From positions 324,701-388,700 of the forward strand of contig JAQYWK010000004.1 in assembly GCA_030145055.1 (NCBI GenBank): a stretch of DNA of 64,000 nt, written 5' to 3'. The first letter of the stretch is position 1, and every line of letters begins with the position of its first letter. Origin of the DNA: Desulfovibrio sp. GTDB lineage: Bacteria > Desulfobacterota > Desulfovibrionia > Desulfovibrionales > Desulfovibrionaceae. Positions 1-9,000 of this stretch are shown piece by piece. The position numbers were made by a program, and so were the translations under genes. The notes below the pieces were generated by a model, which did no database searches, had not been told where the DNA came from, and was given only the letters and a program-made list of their open reading frames with translations.

Positions 1-75
1 AAGTTGGATGGTAAGGTTAAGTCTATATTCGGCACCGTTAACGCAATTAATATTGATAGAAAGTTGAAGTCGTAG
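1..75 (+). CDS. 3' end of an upstream gene (partial)
   Basis: Frame 1 is open from the first base and closes at a TAG at 73-75, giving 24 visible C-terminal residues rich in Lys, Val and Ile and ending in KLKS. Too little is visible to assign a family. It ends 9 bp before the preferred start of the following lipoprotein gene with no terminator between them, so it is probably the preceding gene of the same operon. Confidence 0.5.
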   Translation, partial: KLDGKVKSIFGTVNAINIDRKLKS

Positions 76-84
76 AAGATGATT

Positions 85-2577
85 ATGAAAAAAAATAGCT
101 ATGAATTTATTCCTACGTTTTTACTGATATTGCTTGTTTCAATGTTAGTAAGCGCATGTCTTACAACCAAAAATAAACAACAGCCCGTTCAGTATACCGC
201 AGAAGAAGCTATTCCATACAGGGTTGCAATTTTACCTGCTCAGTATGTGACTCATGCTGAAAATTCTACGGTGCACAAGTCTGCCTTTGTAGTTGATGAT
301 GATCGTACTTTTGTCGCTGATATTACAAGAAGTGCAATGTATAATCAGTTGGCTGGTAAGGGTTTTTTACCCTTACAGAAGAGTGTTGTGGACAACATTC
401 TCGGCGGGTCTGGTAATACTAATGCCTGGAAAAGCATGAGTAATAAAGAGTTATGCACGCTTCTTAAAGCAGATGGAATTGTTAGAATTAATATTTCAAG
501 CGCGGACATGATTACAGCCGTTGCTTTCGATCTTTTTCAATTAGATGCAGGAGTTGAGATTTTTAATTCAGAAGGGAAACTCGTGGGCAAATGGAGTGAA
601 AGTGCTTCAAAACGCAGAGTTTCTGTGCCTACTGGACTATTTTCGCTTGCGGGTACAATTTTAGAAGAGGTTCTTTCTGATCCTTCAAGACGGCAGATGC
701 GTATGGTTATTTACGACTGGGCGTGGACACTTGCCCAAATGCTTCCTGATAGTCCTAAGGGACCTAAGCTTCCCGAAGTTGTTTCAGTAGATACTAATGT
801 TGATAATAAGCTTTTCGGTGTCGGCAAAAGAATTTCTGTACGCGTGGATGCTGAGCCTGGTTTGAAATGTTCTTTTGATATAGGAAACTTTAAAAAAGAT
901 ATCCCGCTCGCCCAAACATCTGAAGGTATCTACGAAGGTTTTTATGTAGTGCATGAAGGTGAGAAAGCTGTTGATGAATCTCTCTTAATCAGGATGCGTA
1001 AAGGGAACGGAATTGATCGTTTATGGATCGAAGCCGGTTCGCTTATTACCATTGATGGGGAGTTGCCGCCGAACCCTGAAGGGGTGACCGGACATGCTGG
1101 CAAGAATGGCGTTGAAATTGTTTGGGAAGTTCCATTAGCTAAAGATATTGAAGACTTTATTATAGAAAAGGGAAGTGATCCTGTAGGTGAGTTTGAAGTT
1201 ATAGGCAGAACTCAGAGTCAGTCTTTCAGCGATGCAGAAATGTTGCAGGGTGGGACAGTTTATTACAGAGTTCGTTCAATGGATATGTCAGGCAACCTTT
1301 CTGCGCAAAATGGTGTTCTTAAAATTGTTGTGCCGCAGTTTGATGAGCGGGAACTTTTTGGAGAACTTAGGGGAGTGCTGGTTAAGGGTAACTACATAAT
1401 CACGCTGCCTGTCTCTGTGCCTGAGGGCGCAATATTTACAATTCTGCCAGGTACAAGAATTATATTTCAATCTGGTGCGAAGCTGGATGTATTGGGTCAT
1501 TTAACGTCACTCGGAGAAATACGTGCTCCTATAAAGTTCATATCTGAAAGTCCTAAAGCTGGCGAAGAGATTAAAGGGAGTGAGGGGATTAAAGTTCTGC
1601 CCGGTGGTAGCGCAGTTCTTTCACTTTGCGATTTTACAGGGTTTGATAAGGGAGTCTCCGCTGCTGGTGGGCATGCCGAAATAAGATCTTCCAATTTTGC
1701 GGGTGGTGGGGAATATGGCGTATCCGTCTCTGGTATGGGGCGCTATGCGTTCACCGGTCTTCGAATTTCTGACGTAAAAACAGGCGTAGTGCTTAGTTCT
1801 GGTAACGGTTCCGTAGTGCGTTCAAGTCTCAGTAATTGTACGATTGGAATCAGTTTCTTCGGTGGAAACAGCAATATCACTGAGAACAATATTTTTGATA
1901 ATGAAATTAATATAAATTCAAGCGCAAAGCTTGTTGTTGTGGATAATTATTTTGGGACCGCGTCGTCTGATAAAATGAAAATTACAGGTGATGTTCTTGT
2001 TAAATCCATATTGGATGCACCGTATCCACATGGGCGTAGGGTTGTATTAATTGACGATAAAACAGTTACTCCTGAGTTACTCGAAAAGAAGTTTGATCTG
2101 CTTAAAGCGCAAGGGGTGAAGGCGTTTCATGATCAACAGTATGGTGATGCTTATCAGAAGCTTGAACAGGCTTTGAATGTAAAAGATGATAGAGATATTT
2201 ACTTGTATCTTTCATATACGCTTTTAGCGCTTGATGATGATGCTAGGTTGACTCTGGTTTTAAGTGAAGGGCTTTCCAAGTATCCTTATGATGTGAGATT
2301 GCATCAGCTTTATGTGCGCAGACTATTGAATAAAGGTGAAATAGGCCATGCCAAGCAGGTGCTTGAAGAGGCTTTGCGCTTAAGCCCTGCGGACAGCAAT
2401 CTACTCTATATGAAAGATTATATTGATCAGATTATCGGTAAAAATAAGCTTACGAACGAATCTGCTGCAAGTGATGGGATAGATAAAGAGGAAGTAATTA
2501 GTAGTAAAATTGGTGTTGATACTGAAACTGTAAAGAGTCCGGAACCGGTAACTGGTGCCATTGCAGATGAAAAGTAA
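85..2577 (+). CDS. Lipoprotein with GNA1162-like, FN3, beta-helix and TPR regions
   Basis: Predicted outer-envelope lipoprotein of 830 residues. From ATG 85 the N-terminus is a signal peptide with lipobox VSAC (Cys about residue 25). ATG 79 is an alternative start, but a GAAG 6 bp before ATG 85 favours 85. Residues about 45-225 resemble the DUF799/GNA1162 lipoprotein family (the PYRVAILPAQY start is typical). A fibronectin-III-like segment follows at about 345-435, then a parallel beta-helix (repeated short hydrophobic rungs rich in Gly, Ser and Asn) at about 450-640, and TPR-like helices at about 680-790. The tail is acidic. It lies 52 bp before a SpoIID-like gene, so a role in envelope or cell-wall assembly is inferred. 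The domain combination is unusual and the specific function is unknown. Confidence 0.8.
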   Translation: MKKNSYEFIPTFLLILLVSMLVSACLTTKNKQQPVQYTAEEAIPYRVAILPAQYVTHAENSTVHKSAFVVDDDRTFVADITRSAMYNQLAGKGFLPLQKSVVDNILGGSGNTNAWKSMSNKELCTLLKADGIVRINISSADMITAVAFDLFQLDAGVEIFNSEGKLVGKWSESASKRRVSVPTGLFSLAGTILEEVLSDPSRRQMRMVIYDWAWTLAQMLPDSPKGPKLPEVVSVDTNVDNKLFGVGKRISVRVDAEPGLKCSFDIGNFKKDIPLAQTSEGIYEGFYVVHEGEKAVDESLLIRMRKGNGIDRLWIEAGSLITIDGELPPNPEGVTGHAGKNGVEIVWEVPLAKDIEDFIIEKGSDPVGEFEVIGRTQSQSFSDAEMLQGGTVYYRVRSMDMSGNLSAQNGVLKIVVPQFDERELFGELRGVLVKGNYIITLPVSVPEGAIFTILPGTRIIFQSGAKLDVLGHLTSLGEIRAPIKFISESPKAGEEIKGSEGIKVLPGGSAVLSLCDFTGFDKGVSAAGGHAEIRSSNFAGGGEYGVSVSGMGRYAFTGLRISDVKTGVVLSSGNGSVVRSSLSNCTIGISFFGGNSNITENNIFDNEININSSAKLVVVDNYFGTASSDKMKITGDVLVKSILDAPYPHGRRVVLIDDKTVTPELLEKKFDLLKAQGVKAFHDQQYGDAYQKLEQALNVKDDRDIYLYLSYTLLALDDDARLTLVLSEGLSKYPYDVRLHQLYVRRLLNKGEIGHAKQVLEEALRLSPADSNLLYMKDYIDQIIGKNKLTNESAASDGIDKEEVISSKIGVDTETVKSPEPVTGAIADEK

Positions 2578-2629
2578 TACACTGGTTATAGCTTACATTT
2601 TATCATTCGCTAGCTGAAGAGAGATCATT

Positions 2630-4234
2630 ATGAAAAAAACGAATTATATTTTATTTTTGTCTTTGATTACGACTCTACTTTTAAGTGGAGGCTTGCTTAT
2701 TGCTTCTGCGTCTGCCGCACCGAATATTGCTATGGATAATTATCAGTATTCTTCAATAGATGTGGAGGATCAAGCTCAGGCGCAGTGGCATATTAATTAC
2801 GCAAGTTATTTAATTGATGTCGGTAAATATTTTGAAGCTCTCGAACAATATGACACCGCTATTGATTATTCCCCTGTAGCAAAAACACGTGTTCATGCCA
2901 TGATGGGAAAAGCTATGGTGCTTTCTACTTTTCTAGATGCACCCGATAAAGCTGCCGATGTTTATAGGTCTATTGGGAAAAAATATCCCAAGCATTCCGA
3001 TACAGCGCTCTACAGGTTGGGCTTTCTTTATTATCAAATGAATGAGTTTGATAGGGCTCGTGCCATCATGAAGCAGTATGTTAAATATTATCCTGTTGGC
3101 CGGTTTAAGTATCAAGTGGAAGCTGTTCTTTCGGCTATGAAGGAAGACGTAAAGCCTAAGCCTGAGGTCAAGCCTATTCCCGTTGGTAAGGAGCCTGATC
3201 TTCGTGTTTGCCTTAGCCGCAGAGTTACTTCTATGGTTATAACTGTCGGGACAGAGGATGACGAAATTTGCGCGGGAAAACTTGGTTGTGGTAAAAAATA
3301 TAAGGTTGGAATTTCTGGAAATAAACTGGTTTTAGATGGTAAGGTTGTTTCCGCTACGCGAATAAAATTTACTTCGAAAGTTCCGCTTAAAGTTACTTAT
3401 GGTAAAGAGTCTAAAAAAGTACGAGGGCTAGTTGAGGTCAGCATTAGAAAGGGAAAACTACTTATTTTGAATATGGTTTCTATGGAAGAATATTTGAAGT
3501 CAGTTGTTCCTGCTGAATCATATGCATCATGGCCGAAAGAGACGCTTAAAGCGCAAGCTGTGGCGGCTAGAACCTATGCGTACTATCAGAAACTTCACCG
3601 TACTCATCTTTTTTATGATGTGTACGCAGACACTTATGATCAAATGTACGCAGGAGTTGATCGGGAAGACAAACGTACAAATAAAGCTGTGAAAGATACG
3701 CGAGGGCAGATTCTGCTTTATAATAAGAAACCTATTTTGTCGCAGTACACAGCTAATAGTGGAGGATACACTGCGGACTCTAAAGCAATATTCGGGGTAG
3801 GGAAGAAGTATCTGGTGGCTCATAAAGATCCTGCAAGTTTGAAGGGAAAGATGGCTTCATGGAGCCGTAAATACAGAGTGAGCACTATTGAATCTAAGCT
3901 TAAAAAAATAGGTATTTCCGTGCCTGGTATTATTTCGATTAAATCTCTTGAAACGGGACCATCTGGAAGAATCACTAAGGTTAGAATTAAGTACAAGGGT
4001 GGGCAGAGAGATCTGCGAACTAGAACAACTTTGGGTAGTTCGAGGGTCTTGTCGTTACCTGATATTCTTTTAAAGATTGAAAAGGTAAAAGATTCTTATG
4101 TATTCAAGGGGCACGGATGGGGACATGGAGTAGGCTATTCCCAGTGGGGAGGAGCTGAAATGGGCAAGACTGAGAAGTATGATTCCATTCTAGATTTTTA
4201 TTATCCCAGTACTAGTATTAAGCAGTTGTGGTAA
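2630..4234 (+). CDS. SpoIID/LytB domain protein with TPR repeats
   Basis: Exported protein of 534 residues with an N-terminal signal peptide (about 1-29, ending ASASAA). Residues about 50-180 form TPR-type helices (ALEQYDTAIDYSP, then DRARAIMKQYVKYYP). The rest is a SpoIID/LytB domain carrying the hallmark VPAESYASWPKETLKAQ segment, whose Glu is the expected catalytic residue of SpoIID-type lytic transglycosylases, then AVAARTYA, and the C-terminal HGWGHGVGYSQWGG motif. SpoIID-like proteins cleave or remodel denuded peptidoglycan or stimulate amidases. In a non-sporulating Gram-negative a septal or cell-wall remodelling role is inferred. It is flanked by a lipoprotein and a TPR membrane protein on the same strand. 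Confidence 0.9.
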   Translation: MKKTNYILFLSLITTLLLSGGLLIASASAAPNIAMDNYQYSSIDVEDQAQAQWHINYASYLIDVGKYFEALEQYDTAIDYSPVAKTRVHAMMGKAMVLSTFLDAPDKAADVYRSIGKKYPKHSDTALYRLGFLYYQMNEFDRARAIMKQYVKYYPVGRFKYQVEAVLSAMKEDVKPKPEVKPIPVGKEPDLRVCLSRRVTSMVITVGTEDDEICAGKLGCGKKYKVGISGNKLVLDGKVVSATRIKFTSKVPLKVTYGKESKKVRGLVEVSIRKGKLLILNMVSMEEYLKSVVPAESYASWPKETLKAQAVAARTYAYYQKLHRTHLFYDVYADTYDQMYAGVDREDKRTNKAVKDTRGQILLYNKKPILSQYTANSGGYTADSKAIFGVGKKYLVAHKDPASLKGKMASWSRKYRVSTIESKLKKIGISVPGIISIKSLETGPSGRITKVRIKYKGGQRDLRTRTTLGSSRVLSLPDILLKIEKVKDSYVFKGHGWGHGVGYSQWGGAEMGKTEKYDSILDFYYPSTSIKQLW

Positions 4235-4311
4235 TCAGCTATAGAAGTTGTTACTTGCTGCTGTGTTTGTTAAATTAATGATCTTATATGAATAAAATAT
4301 ACAGGTTTTAA

Positions 4312-5055
4312 ATGACTAAAGTCGAAAGAATTATCTGGATAGTCTGTCTTCTTGTAACGTTAACTTTACTTATTGGTATTTATGATAGCCGCGCAGAAGA
4401 TCTCAATTCAAATGCAGATGTAGTTACTGAATTATCGTGTGGGAGAATAGGGCAGGAGCTTATGGACCGTGAGGAGTATGAACTTGCTATTTCAAATCTT
4501 GAGGCTTGTTTGCGGGTTTATCCAAAATCGGACTGGCTTTATAGTCTGCTAGGACGAGCGTATTTTAAAGCCGGAGATCTTGAATCAGCAGAAGCTCAGT
4601 TTAGGCACGCCCTTGAAATTAATAAAAATAACCCTGTAGCAAAGCGTCTAGTTTTGGAGATGCGTAAAACGCAAGATCTGCTAAAAGATAGAGATCTTTC
4701 TGAGTGGGTTGGCATTATAAAAGAACGAGCTGCGGATCTCGCAACGCTTGTGATTGGAGTGTGGCTTGGTATGTTTCTTTCGGGAATTTCAAGCAGGTTT
4801 TATGCTCATTTTATGAAGACCAATTTTCGTAAGGCTTTGGCTAAAAAAGATTATGATTATGCTACAGATATATTGGAAGATCTTATTGTGGACCGCAAAA
4901 AGGCCGAGCTTCGAAAAAGGCTCAGAGAGCTTTTAGAAGAATCCAGTTTGGAAGATGCAAAAGAGATGATTATTGAGTATGTTGATGATCGTGAGATTGA
5001 AGATAAGCTGGTTCATTTTCTTGTTCAGATACATAAAAAGTCTAAGGTGTTATAG
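4312..5055 (+). CDS. TPR-containing membrane protein
   Basis: 247-residue protein with an N-terminal membrane or signal segment (about 8-26). TPR repeats span about residues 40-115 (ELAISNLEACLRVYP and DLESAEAQFRHALEI are clear helix pairs). A second hydrophobic stretch at about 140-160 (TLVIGVWLGMFLSGI) is followed by a charged, helical cytoplasmic tail rich in Glu and Lys. It has no enzymatic motif. It is the last gene of the plus-strand run that contains the SpoIID-like gene, so a scaffold role in the same envelope process is inferred. It converges on the minus-strand gene that ends at 5071. Confidence 0.8.
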   Translation: MTKVERIIWIVCLLVTLTLLIGIYDSRAEDLNSNADVVTELSCGRIGQELMDREEYELAISNLEACLRVYPKSDWLYSLLGRAYFKAGDLESAEAQFRHALEINKNNPVAKRLVLEMRKTQDLLKDRDLSEWVGIIKERAADLATLVIGVWLGMFLSGISSRFYAHFMKTNFRKALAKKDYDYATDILEDLIVDRKKAELRKRLRELLEESSLEDAKEMIIEYVDDREIEDKLVHFLVQIHKKSKVL

Positions 5056-5070
5056 ATTGTTGACGTTGTA

Positions 5071-7035
5071 TTAGTTCTCTTTTTGTCCAAGGGTTGCCAT
5101 AAATTGAGTAGCCCTTTCTTTAGCTATTTTTATATCGTCCGCGACAGGGTTGCTGGTCGTGATATGCGCGATTAGGTGGCCTATTGTAGCTATTTTTTTC
5201 TGTAGTTCGGATTCTTTTCCCGTCCCGTGAATCGCTTCAATTAAATCTCCTTGAGTTTTTATGGAGAATCCTTCTTCCGTGAGGATGTGTTTTATAAAAG
5301 CGATCCTTGCTATGCGCTGGTCCGTAGTTCCATCCCCTCCTTTAAATTTGAAATGGATGTGATTCTTTTCCTCGGAGGGATCACATACGGCGTCTACTTC
5401 GGATAAATCTTTTTTAGATTTGAGCTTAATATTAAGGTATGTCTTGGAAAGTATGGCATACCCTTCCATGCTGTTATTAGCCGACCAACCGGGATTTTTT
5501 TTGCCAAGTCCGAACAATAATGCCCACATAGGTGTGGACTTTATATCGTCGGGAGAAATGTCCATTTTACCTGCTGCCGTTGTGAATAATCCGTCACTAA
5601 GATTTAGAATTGTCAGCGAAATAAGTTCTTTTATTTTTAAATGTTTCGCGCCATCTAGCCCTAACCCCTCTTTACTTACCAACGAGAACATTTCTGATAC
5701 TGCTTTCGCGTTTGCAAAGCGGACGAGATCGTACAGTGATTTGCTTTTTTCAGGCAGAAAAACTTCGGTGTTTCTGTCTGAAATATTTAAGTTCGCAATA
5801 TAGGGCAACGCTCTTTTCATACGGTCGTCGGCTTTAATCCCTTCATTCGGATAAGGGGTGGTGGATTTGATTTTTACCCTATTTCGTAAATCTGTAATCC
5901 ATTCGCATTTTTGTGGTTCGCCAAGTAGGGCTTCAATTTTCAATGCATTAGCTGCGATTGTTTTTGCAGAATGGGTTGAAAGTGTTGAAAAATCAGGGTG
6001 CGAAAGTATGCGTTGCTTTTCCCTTCTTGATAATATGAATTGCGCAGAATCACTGTTGTTCAAAATAAACGAACATCCTGTTTTTTGGTCGGAAGGGGGG
6101 AGAGGGGTCTCCTTTTTGTACCGTGTCTCGATAATTCCTGAATCGTGCGTTTCAATCTCTGGTTGTATAAGAACGGAAACGGGTGTTTCGTGGCTTGAGT
6201 ATCCAAGTTCTATACGTATCTTTATAGATTCTGGCGAAAATTTAGCGAGAACGGCATTCTTCCATGCTGTTACGATGTCTTGCGGATTTACATTTGAAAT
6301 CATGCAACGGTTTTTTGGAAGTTCTTTATTACCTTCGTCTGGGGTGACGCTGGCCGAAAGAGTGATTCTGTTGCCGCCTAGGGCCGTTTCGAGAGCAGCT
6401 ATTTCTAGTTCATTGGAGACTACATCCGGCATTGTTCCTTTCAAAAATATTGAGTTTAATTTTTTTGATGCTGTTGTTAAATAATCATAATCAGTGGTTG
6501 TAATGGACTCTAAAACACTATTTATTTCGCTTCGCAGGTCATTGGCCTCAATGAAATAGTTATATACGTTTGAGCTAATTACTATTCCGTCAAGCACCGG
6601 AATATCTGTATCATTCATGATGCGGGAAAGATTTATAGCGTGCGTCCCAACGTGCTCTGGATATTTTGCCGAGTCAGAAAGCGGTATAGTAAATGGTGTA
6701 GATATTCCTGAATCTGGCACTGTGACTGCCATACGGACATAAAAATTTATTTTGTTGTAGTAATCCATGATATCCATAAAGCGCACTGGGTTCATGGATT
6801 GCAACTGTTCCAGCATCAAGAAAACTTTTTTGCCGAGATTCTTTGAAAGCTTTTCTACATTTGCCCAGTCAACTTCACTTAGTCCAAAACCGATATCTTC
6901 AATTCTTGAAATTATCTGTAAACATTCTTCTTCAAGCTCCATCAGTAACTTGAACGAATTGTAGCGTCTCCTGAGCAGTCTGCCGGGAGGAAAAGTCTCG
7001 TAGGTCCAGTGGTTAAATAGCTGTCTAAATTTCAT
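5071..7035 (-). CDS. Degenerate PEP-synthase-like (PPDK N-terminal) protein
   Basis: 654-residue soluble protein. Residues about 130-175 resemble the start of the PEP/pyruvate-binding ATP-grasp domain of PEP synthase and PPDK (GTHAINLSRIMNDTDIPVLD replaces the family's usual lysine-glycine-rich nucleotide loop), followed by a mixed alpha/beta region. I do not see the catalytic His domain of PEP synthase, nor a convincing ATP-binding lysine/arginine set, so it may bind a ligand or nucleotide without catalysis. It starts 12 bp after the histidine kinase stop on the same strand. This suggests one operon: binding protein, kinase, then this protein as a candidate output or effector. Confidence 0.6.
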   Translation of the reverse strand: MKFRQLFNHWTYETFPPGRLLRRRYNSFKLLMELEEECLQIISRIEDIGFGLSEVDWANVEKLSKNLGKKVFLMLEQLQSMNPVRFMDIMDYYNKINFYVRMAVTVPDSGISTPFTIPLSDSAKYPEHVGTHAINLSRIMNDTDIPVLDGIVISSNVYNYFIEANDLRSEINSVLESITTTDYDYLTTASKKLNSIFLKGTMPDVVSNELEIAALETALGGNRITLSASVTPDEGNKELPKNRCMISNVNPQDIVTAWKNAVLAKFSPESIKIRIELGYSSHETPVSVLIQPEIETHDSGIIETRYKKETPLPPSDQKTGCSFILNNSDSAQFILSRREKQRILSHPDFSTLSTHSAKTIAANALKIEALLGEPQKCEWITDLRNRVKIKSTTPYPNEGIKADDRMKRALPYIANLNISDRNTEVFLPEKSKSLYDLVRFANAKAVSEMFSLVSKEGLGLDGAKHLKIKELISLTILNLSDGLFTTAAGKMDISPDDIKSTPMWALLFGLGKKNPGWSANNSMEGYAILSKTYLNIKLKSKKDLSEVDAVCDPSEEKNHIHFKFKGGDGTTDQRIARIAFIKHILTEEGFSIKTQGDLIEAIHGTGKESELQKKIATIGHLIAHITTSNPVADDIKIAKERATQFMATLGQKEN

Positions 7036-7047
7036 AATTATATAGGT

Positions 7048-9000
7048 CTAAGCTGACCCAGTGTTTACGACTTGTTCGTCGGCAGAAATGGCATCAAGTG
7101 GTAAGACAACTTTAAACAATGTGCCGGGGCCGGATGTTTCAGCTATGTCCATTTTTGCGACAACATTCCTAGGAAGCGGGCTGATGGCTTCAATTGTCCC
7201 GCCGTGGTCTTTAATAATCCCGAACGAGACGGAAAGACCTAGTCCTGTTCCCTTACCAACAGGTTTAGTTGAATAGAATGGGTCGAAAATTGATCCCAGT
7301 TTTTGCTGATCGACTCCATGCCCGGTGTCAGCAAAAAGCGCCGTGATGGTCATTGTTGAAATGTCGAGAATTGTTGTGATTTGGATAGCTCCGTGTTCAT
7401 CAACTGCTTCCATCGCATTTGATAGGAGATTCAGCCAAACTTGTTTAAGTTTTTCAGGATCACCGTGAATGATGGGGAAACGGTCATCAAGTACCGTAGA
7501 TATTTCGATCTGCTCAAGTTTGAAGGCGTGGCTAACAAGCTGGACAACCTCAAGGATTGAGTTATTGAAGCACATTTCTTTCTTTTCACTTTCAGTCTGG
7601 CGCGAAAATCCGAGTAGATCGGACACAATTTTTCGGCAAACATGGGCTTGCTTTTCAATTGTTTTTAAGTCCTTAGAAATCTGATCTTCGGAGGCAACAT
7701 CATCTTGTAAAAGTTGGGCGTAGCCTAAAATAATGCCGAGTGGAGTGTTAATCTCATGGGCAACTCCGCCAGCAAGTTTACCGATAGATTCCATTTTTTG
7801 AGATTGAATCAACTGGGCCTGGTAGCTCTTAAGTTCCGTGATATCGCGGGCTGTGGAAAGTACGCCGATAATTCTGTCAGTCTCAGAATATACGGGGACA
7901 CGAATGGTGTGGAACCAGTGAATCGTAGAGCTTTCATCTACCATTTCCCGGGTTTCTTTATTAATAATTTCGCCCGTTTCTAAAACTTGGCGGACTTCCT
8001 GGTTTTTGATTGATAAATTGCTCTGGGGGAACAGCTCTTTGTCTGTGAGTCCAACTATTTCTTCTTCGGTTTTACCAATGTGCTCAGCTAGGGGTTTGTT
8101 CACAGCTAAATACGTCAAGGCTGGACCGATTAGAGATATAAAATCAGGTGAGACATTGATGATTGTTTTGAGAAGTTCTTTTTGTCTCGTAAGGTTAGTT
8201 TCAGTTATTTCGAGGTCCTCGATGTGGCTTTCAAGGTTCATTGCCATCGCATCGAAGGTTTCTGTTAGTTCTTGAACTTCATCTCCTTTTAGCTTTTTTC
8301 GATGAGATGAGAAAAATGATATACCTGTTTTTTTAGTGTTGGAATTGTCCCGTTTTTGAGGTCCAAGATGTGTATGGACAATTTCTTCAGCATGTCTTTG
8401 GAGTGTTCCAAGTCTGAAAGTCATGCGCCGCGCGAACTGTGTTGAAACTAAGACGGCGACGAGCAAAACAGCTCCCGTTAGCGCTGATATTGCAAAAATT
8501 AGATCTTGAACAACAGATTGAATTCCTGCCCTTGATAGGCCGATGCGGACGGTTCCAAGTTTTTTGTTGCTGATGAAAATAGGCGCAGCAAAATCATAAA
8601 TTTTTTCAGTTCCCGTATCAATCATAACCGATGCTATGGCGTTTTGATCGGTACTTGTATTTGCATTTCGTAACTGAATAGGGAAGCCGTCTCTGAAACT
8701 GTTTGCAAGCACTCGTTTTTGATCATCCATTATAAAGGCATAGACAATTTCATCATCAGCCTTTTTTACTTCATTAACCATTGTTTCCAGTTGAAGCAGG
8801 TCCGTCGAAAGTAAAGGGTCTTCAGCTCTTAGTGCTAGGTTGCTAGCAAGAACTTTTCCTCTTTTTCGGGACTGCTCCATAAGAGCTTCGGATGCCATGC
8901 TGGTAACAAAAAGAGCGATAATGAGGGCGGTGAATCCAACAATTAGCGTTAAGCCTAGATTTATTTTTGTGCGAAAGCGCAGACGGGAAAGGAATGTCAT
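7048..9000 (-). CDS. PAS-containing sensor histidine kinase
   Basis: 650-residue membrane kinase. A transmembrane segment at about 14-36 and a second at about 165-190 bracket a periplasmic sensor region. Then come a HAMP region with an inserted charged stretch (about 190-262), a PAS domain (about 275-390), the dimerisation/phosphoacceptor helix (KLAGGVAHEINTPLG, His near 410), and an ATPase domain with the N box (LLSNAMEAVDE), the G1 box (FADTGHGVD) and the G2 box (GKGTGLGLSV). Its start overlaps the stop of the PhnD-like gene by 4 bp, so translation is coupled and the binding protein is very likely its ligand sensor. No receiver domain is fused, and no response regulator lies next to it. Confidence 0.93.
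   Translation of the reverse strand: MTFLSRLRFRTKINLGLTLIVGFTALIIALFVTSMASEALMEQSRKRGKVLASNLALRAEDPLLSTDLLQLETMVNEVKKADDEIVYAFIMDDQKRVLANSFRDGFPIQLRNANTSTDQNAIASVMIDTGTEKIYDFAAPIFISNKKLGTVRIGLSRAGIQSVVQDLIFAISALTGAVLLVAVLVSTQFARRMTFRLGTLQRHAEEIVHTHLGPQKRDNSNTKKTGISFFSSHRKKLKGDEVQELTETFDAMAMNLESHIEDLEITETNLTRQKELLKTIINVSPDFISLIGPALTYLAVNKPLAEHIGKTEEEIVGLTDKELFPQSNLSIKNQEVRQVLETGEIINKETREMVDESSTIHWFHTIRVPVYSETDRIIGVLSTARDITELKSYQAQLIQSQKMESIGKLAGGVAHEINTPLGIILGYAQLLQDDVASEDQISKDLKTIEKQAHVCRKIVSDLLGFSRQTESEKKEMCFNNSILEVVQLVSHAFKLEQIEISTVLDDRFPIIHGDPEKLKQVWLNLLSNAMEAVDEHGAIQITTILDISTMTITALFADTGHGVDQQKLGSIFDPFYSTKPVGKGTGLGLSVSFGIIKDHGGTIEAISPLPRNVVAKMDIAETSGPGTLFKVVLPLDAISADEQVVNTGSA

Noticed and set aside
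5858-6484. 208-codon plus-strand open frame
   Set aside because: It is antisense to the PEP-synthase-like gene, which has better codon use and a full-length product; no ribosome site.
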